Under the pieces are notes generated by a model, which did no database searches, was not told the DNA's origin, and saw only the letters and a program-made list of their open reading frames with translations. From Argyresthia goedartella (lineage: Eukaryota; Arthropoda; Insecta; Lepidoptera; Argyresthiidae): a stretch of DNA of 64,000 bases. Positions within the stretch are counted from its first letter, which is position 1. Every line of letters begins with the position of its first letter. The position numbers were made by a program, and so were the translations under genes. Below, one piece after another: positions 40,836 to 51,603 of the stretch. The stretch lies in assembly GCA_949825045.1 (NCBI GenBank), contig OX463824.1:28676001-28740000 (forward strand). Reading direction: 5' to 3'.

Positions 40836-41234
40836 CTCTACCAAGCTAGAGATTGATACGTTACTTTATGTAACTTGTTTATCTTATTTCTCATGTAATG
40901 TTTGACATTTATATGTATGTGTTATACATATAAATATTGAAGGCCTATGGGGAAGTATTTAATATAACGCATGTATCTATGCCTTATTTTTTTTTTTTAA
41001 ACTATGATGTGTGTCGTCTATGGCCAATCTCACTTCCTGTAAGCCTCTCGTAATGGCGATTATATTTTGTCCCTATTTTCGTGTATTTTATAAGTATTTA
41101 ATTAACCAAGTGACATTTACTGTTGTAGACATTTATTCTGATGAATAAACTGTTCGTACAAAGTTTAACTGTGTTTTGGTATGGTCGTGGCACACAATTC
41201 CACTGCCTGTCACTCGAAACCGACTAATCTTATA

Positions 41235-41540
41235 GACACAACATCCCATAAAATCTGATGCAAAATATATGCAAAAAGAGTAGGTAAACAAGACTCAGTA
41301 ACATCTACAATCATATGCACAGAACACAATTACATCATAAGCCTTAGTGACAGGAGAAATAGACAAGAACATTGTCCCAATTCAAATACGAAACCGCGAA
41401 ACTGAGGTGCCAATTAAAAATACTAAACGTCCTCCGCAGTCATCAACTCGTCCTTGCGGCGGCTATCATAGTTCAACAGTTCAACTGCAGGCCCTTCAAC
41501 TGCAAGAATTAAAAAAAAAACAGGTATTCTTTCCATAAAG
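41235..41540. other. Unidentified sequence between copia and a LINE tail
   Basis: Short open stretches exist but give no recognisable motif. The last ~60 bases may already belong to the LINE downstream. Confidence 0.3.
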
Positions 41541-41544
41541 AGAG

Positions 41545-41920
41545 GATACGCTTTATTATTTATCACGTCATGGGTCCGACAGTATACAACCGCATACCAG
41601 AACATATTAAATCTGCGCCTAATTCCGCATGCTTCAAAAAGCGACTGAAACACTGGCTTGTCGAGCAAACCTTCTACTCATTCGCTGAGTTCGAAGCGAC
41701 CAATATAAAATGTGATTCCAATTTAATGAAATGAATAACTAATTTAATTTAATACAATTCAAATTTAATGTAATACTTTATGACAATTTTAATTTTAAAT
41801 AATGGTATCTTAATTTATGGAATGCATTTTTATGTGTCTGACATTTTTTATACAGATGTATATTAATCAATTTTTTATTTATAATCTGACATGTAATTGA
41901 CACTTACCAATAAATATGTT
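41545..41920 (+). pseudogene. LINE 3' end (polymerase C-terminus and untranslated tail)
   Basis: Read on the + strand, 41568-41735 gives MGPTVYNRIPEHIKSAPNSA followed by CFKKRLKHWLVEQTFYS, the typical last residues of a LINE polymerase. An AT-rich 3' tail with an AATAAAT near 41909 follows. It is 5'-truncated, and its family differs from L-A. Confidence 0.65.
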
Positions 41921-42290
41921 TCAATATTAAGTAAGGTTCATTCGATGATCGCCAAACAAGTTGATATTCAGACAATAGTTGAAGACTTAAAAACGAATGT
42001 TTGGCGAACATCCGAATTGAGCAAGTTAGTAGATAAGCTTAATCTCACACATCATTTTATTGATTTAAGAGTGCAAGTAGATTACATAAAGAGGGACTCC
42101 GTAGATAAGATGTCTCAGGTAGCCCCCAAAATCAGAATTAAACGTGGCTTAGTCAACCCATGATACTTAAACTGATTACAGGAAATCTCGATAACAACGA
42201 TGCTATTAAATAAGATAAAAATATTGAAAGTAATCAGTGAATCACAAAAGAAAATGTATAACCGAATGACGCGATCACCGAGATGACCCA
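41897..42290 (+). pseudogene. Fragment resembling an envelope fusion (F/Env) protein, decayed
   Basis: About 88 open codons end in an R-x-K-R-G-L basic cleavage-like motif near 42140-42150. A +1 frameshift follows at once, then residues in another frame typical of the segment just after the cleavage site of baculovirus F / insect errantivirus Env-like proteins, with further stops. N-terminal, transmembrane and C-terminal parts are not seen, so this is a dead remnant with no possible function. No gag or pol of a matching element adjoins it. The identification rests on a short stretch and is moderate. It could instead belong to a host gene derived from such an envelope. Confidence 0.5.
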
Positions 42291-42299
42291 AAAATAGGC

Positions 42300-42487
42300 C
42301 AACTAATAGAAATATGAAATTTTTAATAATTATGATTATTAAGCAGGAATAAATAATTACAAAATTATTAACAGCAAGGTCTATGTTGAGCTAAATTAAC
42401 CCCATACAGTCCCGTCATTTAAGTAATCTTGATCATTGTAATAACTCTTTTTCGACAAAGTCGCTTTAACATGCTTTTTAAAATGCA
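42300..42487 (-). repeat. LINE family L-A copy (iii), 3' end only
   Basis: It is nearly identical to 18965-19140: AAGCAGGAATAAATAATTAC, CCCCATACAGTCC, CATTTAAGTAATCTTGA and TTTTCGACAAAGTCGCTTTA. It is oriented on the - strand and strongly 5'-truncated. Confidence 0.85.
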
Positions 42488-43650
42488 TTTAGTACAGGAG
42501 TATGATCACAAAAGGTCGTATGAGTAAAAGTGTCCGGATATTAACTTTTGTGCAGGGAAAATAGCCCTCCCTCTATTTACTTACTTACTCTGAGCACAGA
42601 GTACATTACTCTGAGGCAGTGTTGGATTTAGGTACGTTGAAAGGAATAGCACAAAAATACAATAAGGATAGTATTTTGTCAAAAAATATAGTACGCTTTA
42701 ATACTATTAACAATGATTAAAATATATCAAATCAACATCAGATAAGACAAAATTTACTCCTCTTCTATGTTTAGCAGCTCTTGAATGTGTGTTTCAACCT
42801 GATGAGATTCTAATCTTGTTAACATATCCTCAGTAGGAATAAAATCAGTGCAATTCCCACTTTTACTAGGTACCTTTGACAGCGTCAGAAGACAACAAAA
42901 TGGCGTCTATAGATTGTGTTGCCAGTTTATTTCTTATTTCAGTCTTCGTTAGGGGTCGATCCGCCATTTGGTGCAATTCACATGTTCCTGTGGATTTTGT
43001 ATTAAAAATGTAAGTTAATTTAAATTATTTCAATACCAATGTGAACATTCCTATGTAATACAATATGCGCTTTAATAGTTTTGTATTTATTGCTTTGCTA
43101 TAGTCTACAATGATCCAAAGATAACTCAGATTTTCATTCACATCCTATGTTCCGGCACCTGTAGCTGTACTCTCACGTTGATTGTCATTACAATATATAT
43201 ATATATTGAATTTAACTGATATTGGAAGTAAAGTCTTAAATAGTCCCTATTGCAACGTAAAAAGGCTTTATTATTTTAAACAATTTTCAATCATATTTTA
43301 GGTAAATGTAATTTTGTCAAAGATTTTGTTTCATTTACTTCCGCCTAACAATTAAAATCCGTGCCTGGCCTAAATCCATTCCTGGTCGCGTATTTGACCC
43401 TTCCGCGCACAGCTCAAAACTCAATCGGCCGCTAAAGTTTGTGGAAGCTTGACGTTCGCCAGGGCTTAAAAAAATATTCGCGATCTCCATGGTGACTAAG
43501 TGTTTCAGTACAGTCATAATTACCATGCTGCCATTTTAAACGTAAGTAGAAATATTATTTGCACTTCTTTTACAGTACCTACGCCACTTGTTTTGAATTG
43601 GTTATCCTATAGATTCCTTGTAATGCATCGACAGTAGTTACTTTTTATTT
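42488..43650. other. Intergenic DNA, no gene seen
   Basis: AT-rich sequence. A small (AT)n run lies at 43193-43206. A GC-richer stretch at 43350-43480 has no frame with recognisable motifs. Confidence 0.35.
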
Positions 43651-43654
43651 AATA

Positions 43655-43915
43655 TTCTATACAGTCCCCAGTTAATAATTTTGTAATTATTTATTCCTCC
43701 TTATTAATTATGATAATGACTAAATATTATATTTTGTATTAGTTAAGCATAAGCAATTTTTAAAAAGAGATCTAAAATTCAATCTGTGGGAGTTTCTACG
43801 CCCTTCTTCTCCCACAGTGGTCCAATGTAGAGAAGTGGCAAAAAATGACGATTGTTAAGTATATGTAAATATCTACAGTAATAAAGACATTTGGTATTTG
43901 GTATTCCCAAAATTT
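43655..43915 (+). repeat. LINE family L-A copy (iv), 3' end only
   Basis: It contains the family's tail: TCTCCCACAGTGGTCCAATG, TAGAGAAGTGGCAAAAAATG and TATGTAAATATCTACAGTAA followed by TAAAG. It then ends in TTTGGTATTTGGTATT, a short repeated 3' tail. Confidence 0.85.
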
Positions 43916-44039
43916 CATTCATCTCCTATTCATTACCTTCCGTTCCGTCCAAATCTGTAATGGATGGAAATGAACACGTTTGGATGATGAAGAGATGAAA
44001 AACATATCATGTTATTTTTAACTGCTTTTTGTCACAAAG

Positions 44040-44475
44040 ATGAGTTTGTCGGATCAAAATGTTTGCGCGAAGCCAGGATTCGAACCGTGCCAACACTCTA
44101 GCCATTGTGCCACCGAGGAGTACCTGTCGATGAGAAAATTCTGATCTGTTTGATTTTTAACGTCTAAACTTGATGGGAGCGTAATTTTTCAAGTTCATCT
44201 TTGTGTTTTACTGAGGTAAAGGACGAGTTTGTGCTTTAAAATGAATAATAAAAAAAATCGTTGCTACGATTTTTTTAATTTTTTTCCAATAAGCATTTCA
44301 TCTGTAAAAATGAACACATTGGTTGTTTAATTATTGCAGACTTCTCCTGAGAGATCAAGATCCCGTTAAGTTTAGACATTAAAAATCAAACAGATGGAAG
44401 TTTTCATATTGATAGGTACTCTGCTCAGTGGCTCAATTGTTTGCGGGTTCGAATCCTGTCCCAAGAGAAAATTTT
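44040..44475. mobile_element. Foldback element with two outward tRNA-like heads
   Basis: On the - strand, 44130-44070 reads TGGCACAATGGCTAGAG (A-box-like) and GGTTCGAATCC (B box). On the + strand, 44413-44462 reads GGTACTCTGCTCAGTGGC and GGGTTCGAATCCTG. The sequences inside (TTTAGACATTAAAAATCAAA on the right, its complement on the left) and outside the heads also match in mirror image, so the whole ~430 bp is an imperfect palindrome. It resembles two tRNA-derived SINEs placed tail-in, or a foldback carrying Pol III promoters. The centre has a small hairpin at 44250-44280. Confidence 0.65.
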
Positions 44476-44611
44476 GATCAAACAATTTATTCATTGTGTT
44501 TTACCTTAGCCTATTTTAGTGCTTTAAAATTATTTATAGTTATTATTATTATTTCCGTACTTATGTGCTCTTATGATATCAGAACAATATTTGCTTAAGG
44601 TAAAACCCATC

Positions 44612-45528
44612 ATGCCGAAACAAAAAAAAGGATTAACTAAAGAGGAAAAACTGGCGAAAGATAGAATACGGAAAAGAGAAAAATACTCAGAAATAAAAAA
44701 CAATGCCGAACTTTACGCAGTACAAAAAGAGAAGGAAAGAAAAAGATATCTTCAAATTTACTCTCCAATATTGGCCTGTAACGCCGATGCATTACTCAAT
44801 GACGATATCAATCTTGACTAGCCAATATTGACCACTAACATCAGCAGGCCTAAAGTGAAGATTTTGTCTGACATCCGATTGAACTGGCAGAATCACAGTT
44901 TTTACAATCAAACATCTCGTAATTTTAATCCCTTCGACCGCGACTTCCAAAATTTTATTCAATTTCAGAGAAATTTGAGGAATTATCTATGTGCGATATT
45001 TCAAACACAGAAAATGGCAATGTGACAATTCACCCTGAATTTATCAAACAAAGACACTCTTATGCCGAAAACGTTATGGATGCCGATTTGAATGATGTGG
45101 ATTCTTTGATATCGGATGATATCAGCAAAAATTTAAACAAAGAAAATGTTACGGTAGAAGTTGGTCAAACGCAAGAAGAATTTGTCCAGAATAATCCTAA
45201 TACAGAAAACGTCATGGAGGTCGAAGGAAATTATGATCTAAATGATTGGGTGATCGTGGAGTATAAAATAAGATATAGACCATCCTATTTCATAGGTAAA
45301 ATCGTCCAAAAAATTTATACCGGAAAATACAAATTGCACTTCTTGAAAAAGGCTCAGGGTGTTAAAGGCAGCGTAAAGTTTGGTTGGCCATTAAATACTG
45401 ATGAAGACATTGTATCGGAATGCCAAATAGTCCACCATAGAAGAGTACAGTTAATTTTTTTCAAAATTACCAAATTTTTATTTAAGCAACGATCTGTTTT
45501 ATTAGTTTTACAGTCTATTATAAAGTAG
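44612..45528 (+). pseudogene. Unknown transposon-type protein, ends kept and middle lost
   Basis: The ATG at 44612 gives a strongly basic, coiled-coil-like start (MPKQKKGLTKEEKLAKDRIR, then KREKYSEIKN). It runs about 70 codons to a stop at 44819. A later frame, 44989-45528, has an acidic, Asn-rich part, then NDWVIVEYKIRYRPSYFIGK and FLKKAQGVKGSVKFGWP. This is a small beta-barrel-like tail that resembles the C-terminus of uncharacterised insect transposon-associated proteins. The large middle part expected in such proteins is absent. I cannot name the family; host origin is possible but less likely. Confidence 0.4.
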
Positions 45529-46375
45529 CTTAATTATAATGAAAATAAATCAATATAAAGAATCAGTCAACTGCTTTGTACAAAACTTAAATTTTATGGA
45601 TCTCTTACAAATGTGCCTATAATATTTTATCACTAGGTATATTTAATTTTTATTTCTGAAAAAATTGTTATAGTATCCATATGTTTCCATGTTTTTTTTA
45701 AGTTAATACAGAGTTCCTTTGCGCAGCTCATTCAGTCAACGAAAAATAATTTATGGTGAAATATCTTTTAGTTTAAGAATGTCAATTTTGTTTATTTTTG
45801 TGTTCAGTTTTTGATGTTGTTTCAAACTAGTTACTTATTGAATTAGGACAATATTTTTTTAAAACGAAGAAGTTATCTAAGTTATGTTTTAAGAACAAGT
45901 CTAAGAAAAAATAATTAATAATGTTGATTATATTTAAGTTCTACGTTTTTTAAAGGATTGTTCTATGTTCTATGTTTTTATAACTGATTTTCAGATTACT
46001 ACAATTTAAAAGACTTGGTTATGGTTGTGAAGTTCGAAAGTTCTAAATAGGTACATATTGTGTTTAAAAAGTACAGATTTATTAAACTAAAGCGAATTTC
46101 ATTCAAACTATACCTTTTGCCCATCTTTTTTGAATTTTCCTTACCATCTATGAAATATCACTACCATCTTGACAAATTTCATTCCTTTCCAGTCGAAAAT
46201 CATTAACATCATGTCTAATTTCATTACCATCCGCTGCTTCAGTACCTTCCATCGTTTTTCTGAGCCCGTACGAGTGGTACAAGAGTGCCTTCCGCACATA
46301 TTCATAGCTAAAAAGGATTCTTAAAATAATAATAAAAAAATAAGGCACTAATAAACAAAAAAGAAAATTATTTTC
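45529..46375. other. AT-rich sequence, no gene seen
   Basis: It lies between the unknown remnant and the C-terminal part of hAT-2. It probably includes the 3' non-coding end of hAT-2, but no clear terminal inverted repeat was found. Confidence 0.3.
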
Positions 46376-46904
46376 AAATCGTCAATATTAAACGAAATGA
46401 CGGTTTACTTTGCTGAAAATTCTTTCACAATCGGCATTAGCATGTGGAAGTACTAAGCAAGCTAGGGCAAATTTTGATAATTCTTTAAACGGCCTGTGGT
46501 TATGGTCTGTCAAATCCTGCCTTGTACTTGTATAGTTTATTCCAAAATACATCTGATTTTTGTTCAGAATTGATTTCTTCCGGTAGTATCGCTGATGCTA
46601 ATGCACCCCACTGGTTATCAAGCAGTTGTATGTTATCAATATTATATGTATGTTATATCAGTAACTCTAGGAAAGGCAGAAGCAATTGGTAAAATCGATG
46701 GGGTAATCTCTCGTTCACTTTGACTCATTGCTTTCACGGGACTCAGAACTGAAATTATAAGCAGTGGCTTGTTATTAAAATCATATCTCTTTCCAGTCTG
46801 TTGAGCAGATTCCACCAAAAAATCTTTGCATCTGCTAAGAATTTTTTTACGTCTGACCATATCTGCTTTAATCCCTGCGGTGTGTAAATTTTTAAAGCAG
46901 CTGC
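46376..46904 (-). pseudogene. hAT-2 transposase, C-terminal part with dimerisation domain
   Basis: On the - strand, pieces read KADMVRRKKILSRCKDFLVE and NKPLLIISVLSPVKAMSQSE in one frame. Further left comes LLDNQWGALASAILPEEI, and then a region with ANADCERIFSKVNRHF, the hAT dimerisation motif, near 46400-46450. Frameshifts separate the pieces. It continues the transposase at 54416-56674 across the Pao insertion. Confidence 0.7.
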
Positions 46905-47450
46905 TGTTCAGGCTTCTCAGCACCTAATGACCTCGTAGGGGCCCATCAGCTACGAGGTAGCGTAACGATCAGTTGCCAAGAAGTGTGAACGTCGGCGATT
47001 CACCGAGCTGAAGTTAATTGGGGTCGATCTAACCTGGTCTGTGCTTCGGTCCCGTCAACCTCCTGTCTCTCTGCAAGGCCCGGGTGCACCCTAGGCTCTT
47101 CTTGGTAGACAGGTTCTTCAGCCAACCAGGTATGACTGGCGGGCCAGTTTCAATGAGCACAGTGTTCCTACACAGGTTATGTTACGTGGTAAAAAGAATC
47201 GGGCACGAAAATGCGAACTTTATCTGGTTCGAGAAACAATAACACACTCAGCTATATTAACAATCCTGAGGGAAACCCGAATACATTCCAGATGGCCTGC
47301 GATTTAATTTCAATACCCTAACCAAAACGCGTTTACATTGCGAGGGCTTTCGTCCGTCAGTTGTCAAAAAACTGCTAGGTTGGCAGCTAACGTCAAATTC
47401 AAAATGGCCGTTCAGAAACCATCGATCGAATATCGATTTGGAATCGAACA
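46905..47450 (-). repeat. 3' LTR of Pao copy 2
   Basis: It differs from its partner at one base near 47168 and one near 47207 by visual comparison. It is preceded outside by the target duplication GCTGC. Confidence 0.95.
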
Positions 47451-47482
47451 ATCACCCGCCCGGACAGGCACCCACCTGTCCC

Positions 47483-50400
47483 CTAATCTACGGGCAGCCG
47501 AGACAACGTTGCTACCGCTCGTTTTAGAAGCGAGCCTCCTACTAGAACCTCTGCAGACCGGGGGGTCCCGTCCTTGCCAGGGAACAAGTTAACAATGCGC
47601 CCCCTGCGCCAACGTAGTGGCGGTAGGTTAGCATCCTTAACCAGAACGAGGTCACCAACACTAGGGGGGCTAGTTTTGTCAGTCCACTTAAGGCGCTGTT
47701 GTAAGATATGCAGATACTCGAGCGACCAACGCTTCCAGAAATTCTGAGTAAGATAGATAGATAGATAATTCATTTATTCATTGTTCGGTACAAACACAAA
47801 AAAAAATATTGGTTATTAACATATTACAAACCACACAAAATTAATTATGACAAAAAACATCAAAGTAATTAAATAAAACAATGAAAATAATTATAATTAA
47901 CACAGCAAAAATATGGAAATTAAGGATCACTATGTGGCACCGTGACTGTACCGCGACAATGAAATGGCCCTGACTCAGCAAACTGCTGCAACATCTGATA
48001 CCTTGACAACCGATACAATTTCACTCCCTCGAAGGGGTGCTCGGGCAACGCGTTAAGTGGCTGTCCTATCAAGAAATGGCCTGGGGTCAGAGCCTCCAGG
48101 TCATTTGGATCCGAGCTGAGCGGACACAACGGTCGCGAATTGAGAACGGCCTCGATCTTACAAAACAATGTCGCGAGCTCCTCAAAAGTCAGCGCGGTCA
48201 GACCTACTATACGCCCCAAGTGCGTCTTAGCTGACTTAACTACGGCCTCAAAAATCCCACCCCAGTGGGGGCAAATCGGTGGGCTGAAGGTCCACTGTAT
48301 ACCCCGACGGGAGAGGGCCGTTCCAATATCCACTTTATTTACATTCAAAAAGTTGACTATCTCTCGTAAGTATCGTTCCGCACCGATGTAGTTAGTGCCG
48401 TTATCAGAGCGGATCAAAGTTGGAAGTCCCCTTCGAGAAACAAACCTATCCAAACAAGCAATGAAAGCCTTTGTCGAGAGATCAGCAACGAGCTCGAGAT
48501 GTACCGCCTTGGTGGATAAACAAACAAACACACATAGGTACGCCTTGTATTGCCTAGCGGTACGCAATCGTGAACTCTTCACCATAAACGGTCCTGCAAA
48601 ATCCGTACCAACACCTGAAAACGGTCTGACCTCATTCACACGATCAGGGGGCAAGTCCCCCATGAGAGGTTGCATCGTGGCAGCCTTAAGTCGATAACAA
48701 GGCATGCACCGAAACACGATGTTCCGTATGACACGGCGGGCAGATAAGATCCAAAACTCCCGCTGGAGCGTGGCCAACAACGCGTTACAGCCGGCATGCG
48801 CGTTTTTAATATGACCATCAGTCACCAGCAATTCAACTAACTGTCCCCCCTTGGGGAGCAGAAGTGGGTGACGAGCCGAATACGACAGATTCGCATTGCG
48901 CAATCTTCCTCCTACCCGAAGTAACCCGGTCGAATCAACAAAGGGGTTGAGACGCGCGACGGCTCCCTTCAATTTCGAACGTCCACTTCGTATAATCTCC
49001 AATTCTGCCCCAAACTTCGAGGACTGTACCAACCGGACCAAATTCAATAGCGACTCGTTTCGCTCTGCCGGAGTCAGAATAGGGTTCAACGTTCGCTGAT
49101 CGCGAGGAGTACGACAATTTCGAGCGAATCTCCTAATCCAAGTGGACACGTTTATCAACTTGTCAAGTGAGCTATACCGGTCCAGCAGAAACCCGGCGTC
49201 AGGGTCCTCAGCCTTCTGGGTAACATGCACGGCCGCTCTGGGGCCATGATCCGAAGATACTACTACATTGCTGTGGGGCCAGTCCGATTCTCTCTTGGCA
49301 AGCCAGGGTGGTCCCCACCACAAATGGTGTCTAACGAGTTCAGGAGCCTGACATCCCCTGGATGCACAATCAGACGGGTTCAATTCTCCTGGTACATGTC
49401 TCCAGGTCAGTGGGACCTCAGACGACACAATCTGGGAGACACGGTTCGCAACAAAAACCTCTAAGTTATGGACCGAAGCCTTCAGCCAGCACAAAACAAT
49501 CTGGCTGTCCGTCCAAGCGTACACCGTATCCTCCAAAACCACTGACCCACGCAACACTGTTAGAGTGTGATTCAAAAGTTTGGTCAAAAGAGCAGCCCCG
49601 GACAGTTCCAGTTTTGGAATCGTCATCCTTGTCCGAATAGGCGCTACCTTGCTTTTTGCCAAAACCAAACGCACGTCGACCTCCCCGGTGGAGGTGACGG
49701 TTCGCAAATAAACCGCTGCCGCAAACCCTCGTTCAGAGGCATCACAAAACCCGTGAAGGGTTGCCCTGTAATCCCCAGCAGGGACCAATTTCCTCGGCAG
49801 CGATACATTATTTATGTCCGATAGCGAGGTGAACATTCGCGTCCAATCAGTCAACAAATCACCTGAGAGGTGGGTGTCCCAGGTCAACTGAGCCGCCCAT
49901 AGCCTTTGCATAAAACATTTGAGAGCAAAGGTGACTGGAGAAATCCATCCATTCGGGTCGAACGTTCTCGCAATCGTTGACAGTACTGACCGCTTCGTCC
50001 AGGCCTTCGGTGTTTCTAAAACCACCCGATAGGTAAACTCATCATGGACGGGCCGGTACTGAATTCCAAGTACTGACAACATGTTAGGGTTGTCAGGATT
50101 CTCAAAAACGTGCGGGTCTTGTTGAAACTCATCTGGGAGACCAGCCATCAACTCAGGGGAGTTGGACATCCACTTACGTAGTTCATAGCCGCCTCGTTCC
50201 AGCAATTGAATGAGCTCGTCACGTCGGTCCAGAGCTTCCTCTACACTGGCTGCCCCTGTGCAGACGTCATCGACGTACAAATCTTGCTCCAGGATAGCGG
50301 CGGCTCTAGGATAGCTCACACGGTCACGCGACGCCAACTCCCGCAGGGTACGCATCGCCAAATACGGGCTAGACCGTAACCCATACGTGTTCGTGTTTAA

Positions 50401-51561
50401 CTCATAGACCTTGACTGGCTCGGCCGTGGACTCACGCCAAAGTATCAACTGATACCTTCTGTCAGCCGGATGAATTACCGTTTGCCTAAACATCATCCGA
50501 ATGTCTGCGACAAATACAATCTGGTGCCTCCGAAAGCTCGTGAGAATATCCGAAATATCACGACTCAACTTGGGTCCCGAATGTAGACACTGATTCAGGG
50601 ACATCCCGTTCGAGGTAGGTGCTGACCCATCAAAAACAACTCGAATCTTGCCGGTAGGGGTTCGTAGGACGGCATGGTGTGGAAGGAAACAATGATCCTC
50701 AGATCTCCAGTCCACACCCGATACCGACATGTGTCCTAACGACTCATACTCCCTCATGAAATCAACATATTTTTGTTTAAATACGGCATCCCTTGTCATC
50801 CTACGCTCCATCGACATCAATCTCGTCTCAGCCATCTTCCTAGATTCTCCTAGTGGCGGTCGATCGGCCCTGAAAGGCAGTCGAGTTACAAAACGACCAG
50901 AACGAAGGCGACCAGTACTATTCTGGTAAAACAACTCGCACTCTTCTTCGTCTGCGTCGACTCGACGAACGGTGGGAGGTTCCTCTATCTCCCAGAAACG
51001 TTGGATAACGTCTGACAACGCTGAGCCAATAAGTATGCCATCTGACTCGGCAGGCCTAACCATTGGCAATGCCGGACCCATGATCACGTGACCAAACTTA
51101 GTATCCACAGCAATCAACCCGTCCGGCTGAAGAACTCGCTGATCCGACAACAGAAACCTACCCAGAACGTCTGCTCCCAGTAGCAGGTCGACCGGGGCTG
51201 GAGTGTCAAAATCGGGATCCGCCAACTTGAGTCCTGATGTCAGGAATCGAACGGCCGGATTCAACTTCACCAAGGGGTGTCTGCCCATGACATGCGTCAT
51301 TACTAAAGCTTGCACGGATGTTTTTGTCAAAATGTCATAACGTGGAGAGAACGTGATCACCGATTGACCAACTACATTCGTAACCGTAACATTCCCCACG
51401 CCCCGTATTGATTTATTATACCTATTTACCTTGAGGCCCAACCATTTTGCTAAATCATTCGATACAATGCAGCCCTGAGCTCCAGAATCTAATAGGGCGC
51501 GAACGTATGTTGGGTTGCCCGCCAAATCCCAAACAAGCACAGAGGCGATCGGTAACACCAC
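47483..51561 (-). pseudogene. pol: Pao copy 2 Pol, complete except for a small insertion near its end
   Basis: The domains with approximate residue numbers are: protease LLDSGAQGC (23-31); reverse transcriptase RVVFDGSAPTSNGMSLNQ (307-324) and EQDLYVDDVCTGA (425-437); RNase [11 protein letters not shown] (604-613) and [11 protein letters not shown] (683-693); integrase zinc-binding H...H...C..C (GHIKNAHAGC to FRCMPC, 916-955), GTDFAGPF with the first catalytic Asp (985-992), [12 protein letters not shown] (1051-1062) and [10 protein letters not shown]. After LQQF (1194) the frame is broken by the 47751-47980 insertion. The rest ([12 protein letters not shown] to LSRLPVD) continues to 47483, about 1282 codons in the original. 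The likely effect is loss of the integrase C-terminal domain. Confidence 0.92.
47751..47980 (-). mobile_element. Small retroposon tail inserted in Pao copy 2 integrase
   Basis: These ~230 AT-rich bases are absent from the matching place in copy 1 (between CTGAGTAA and ACTGCTG). Read on the - strand the insert ends in a (ATCT)n tetramer repeat (47751-47767 as GATA), the usual 3' tail of a 5'-truncated LINE or SINE. Confidence 0.75.
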
Positions 51562-51603
51562 CGTCTCCGGTTGGGGGGCAACAAATGGTTGGGCCGCAAA
51601 TTC

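Larger units (their letters stand above)
36789..41234 (+). mobile_element. Decayed copia retrotransposon with truncated 5' LTR
   Basis: A 73-bp piece at 36789-36861 (AGTTTAACTGTG...AATCTTATA) recurs at the right end, 41162-41234, inside a longer 3' LTR of about 280 bp that begins after a purine run near 40955. Immediately after the left piece, GGTTATGGGCCCAG (36862-36875) is the initiator-tRNA-Met internal primer site typical of copia. The 5' LTR therefore lacks most of its length. The polyprotein is broken by several frameshifts and stops. It lies 50 bases from the outer end of the foldback element. Confidence 0.85.
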
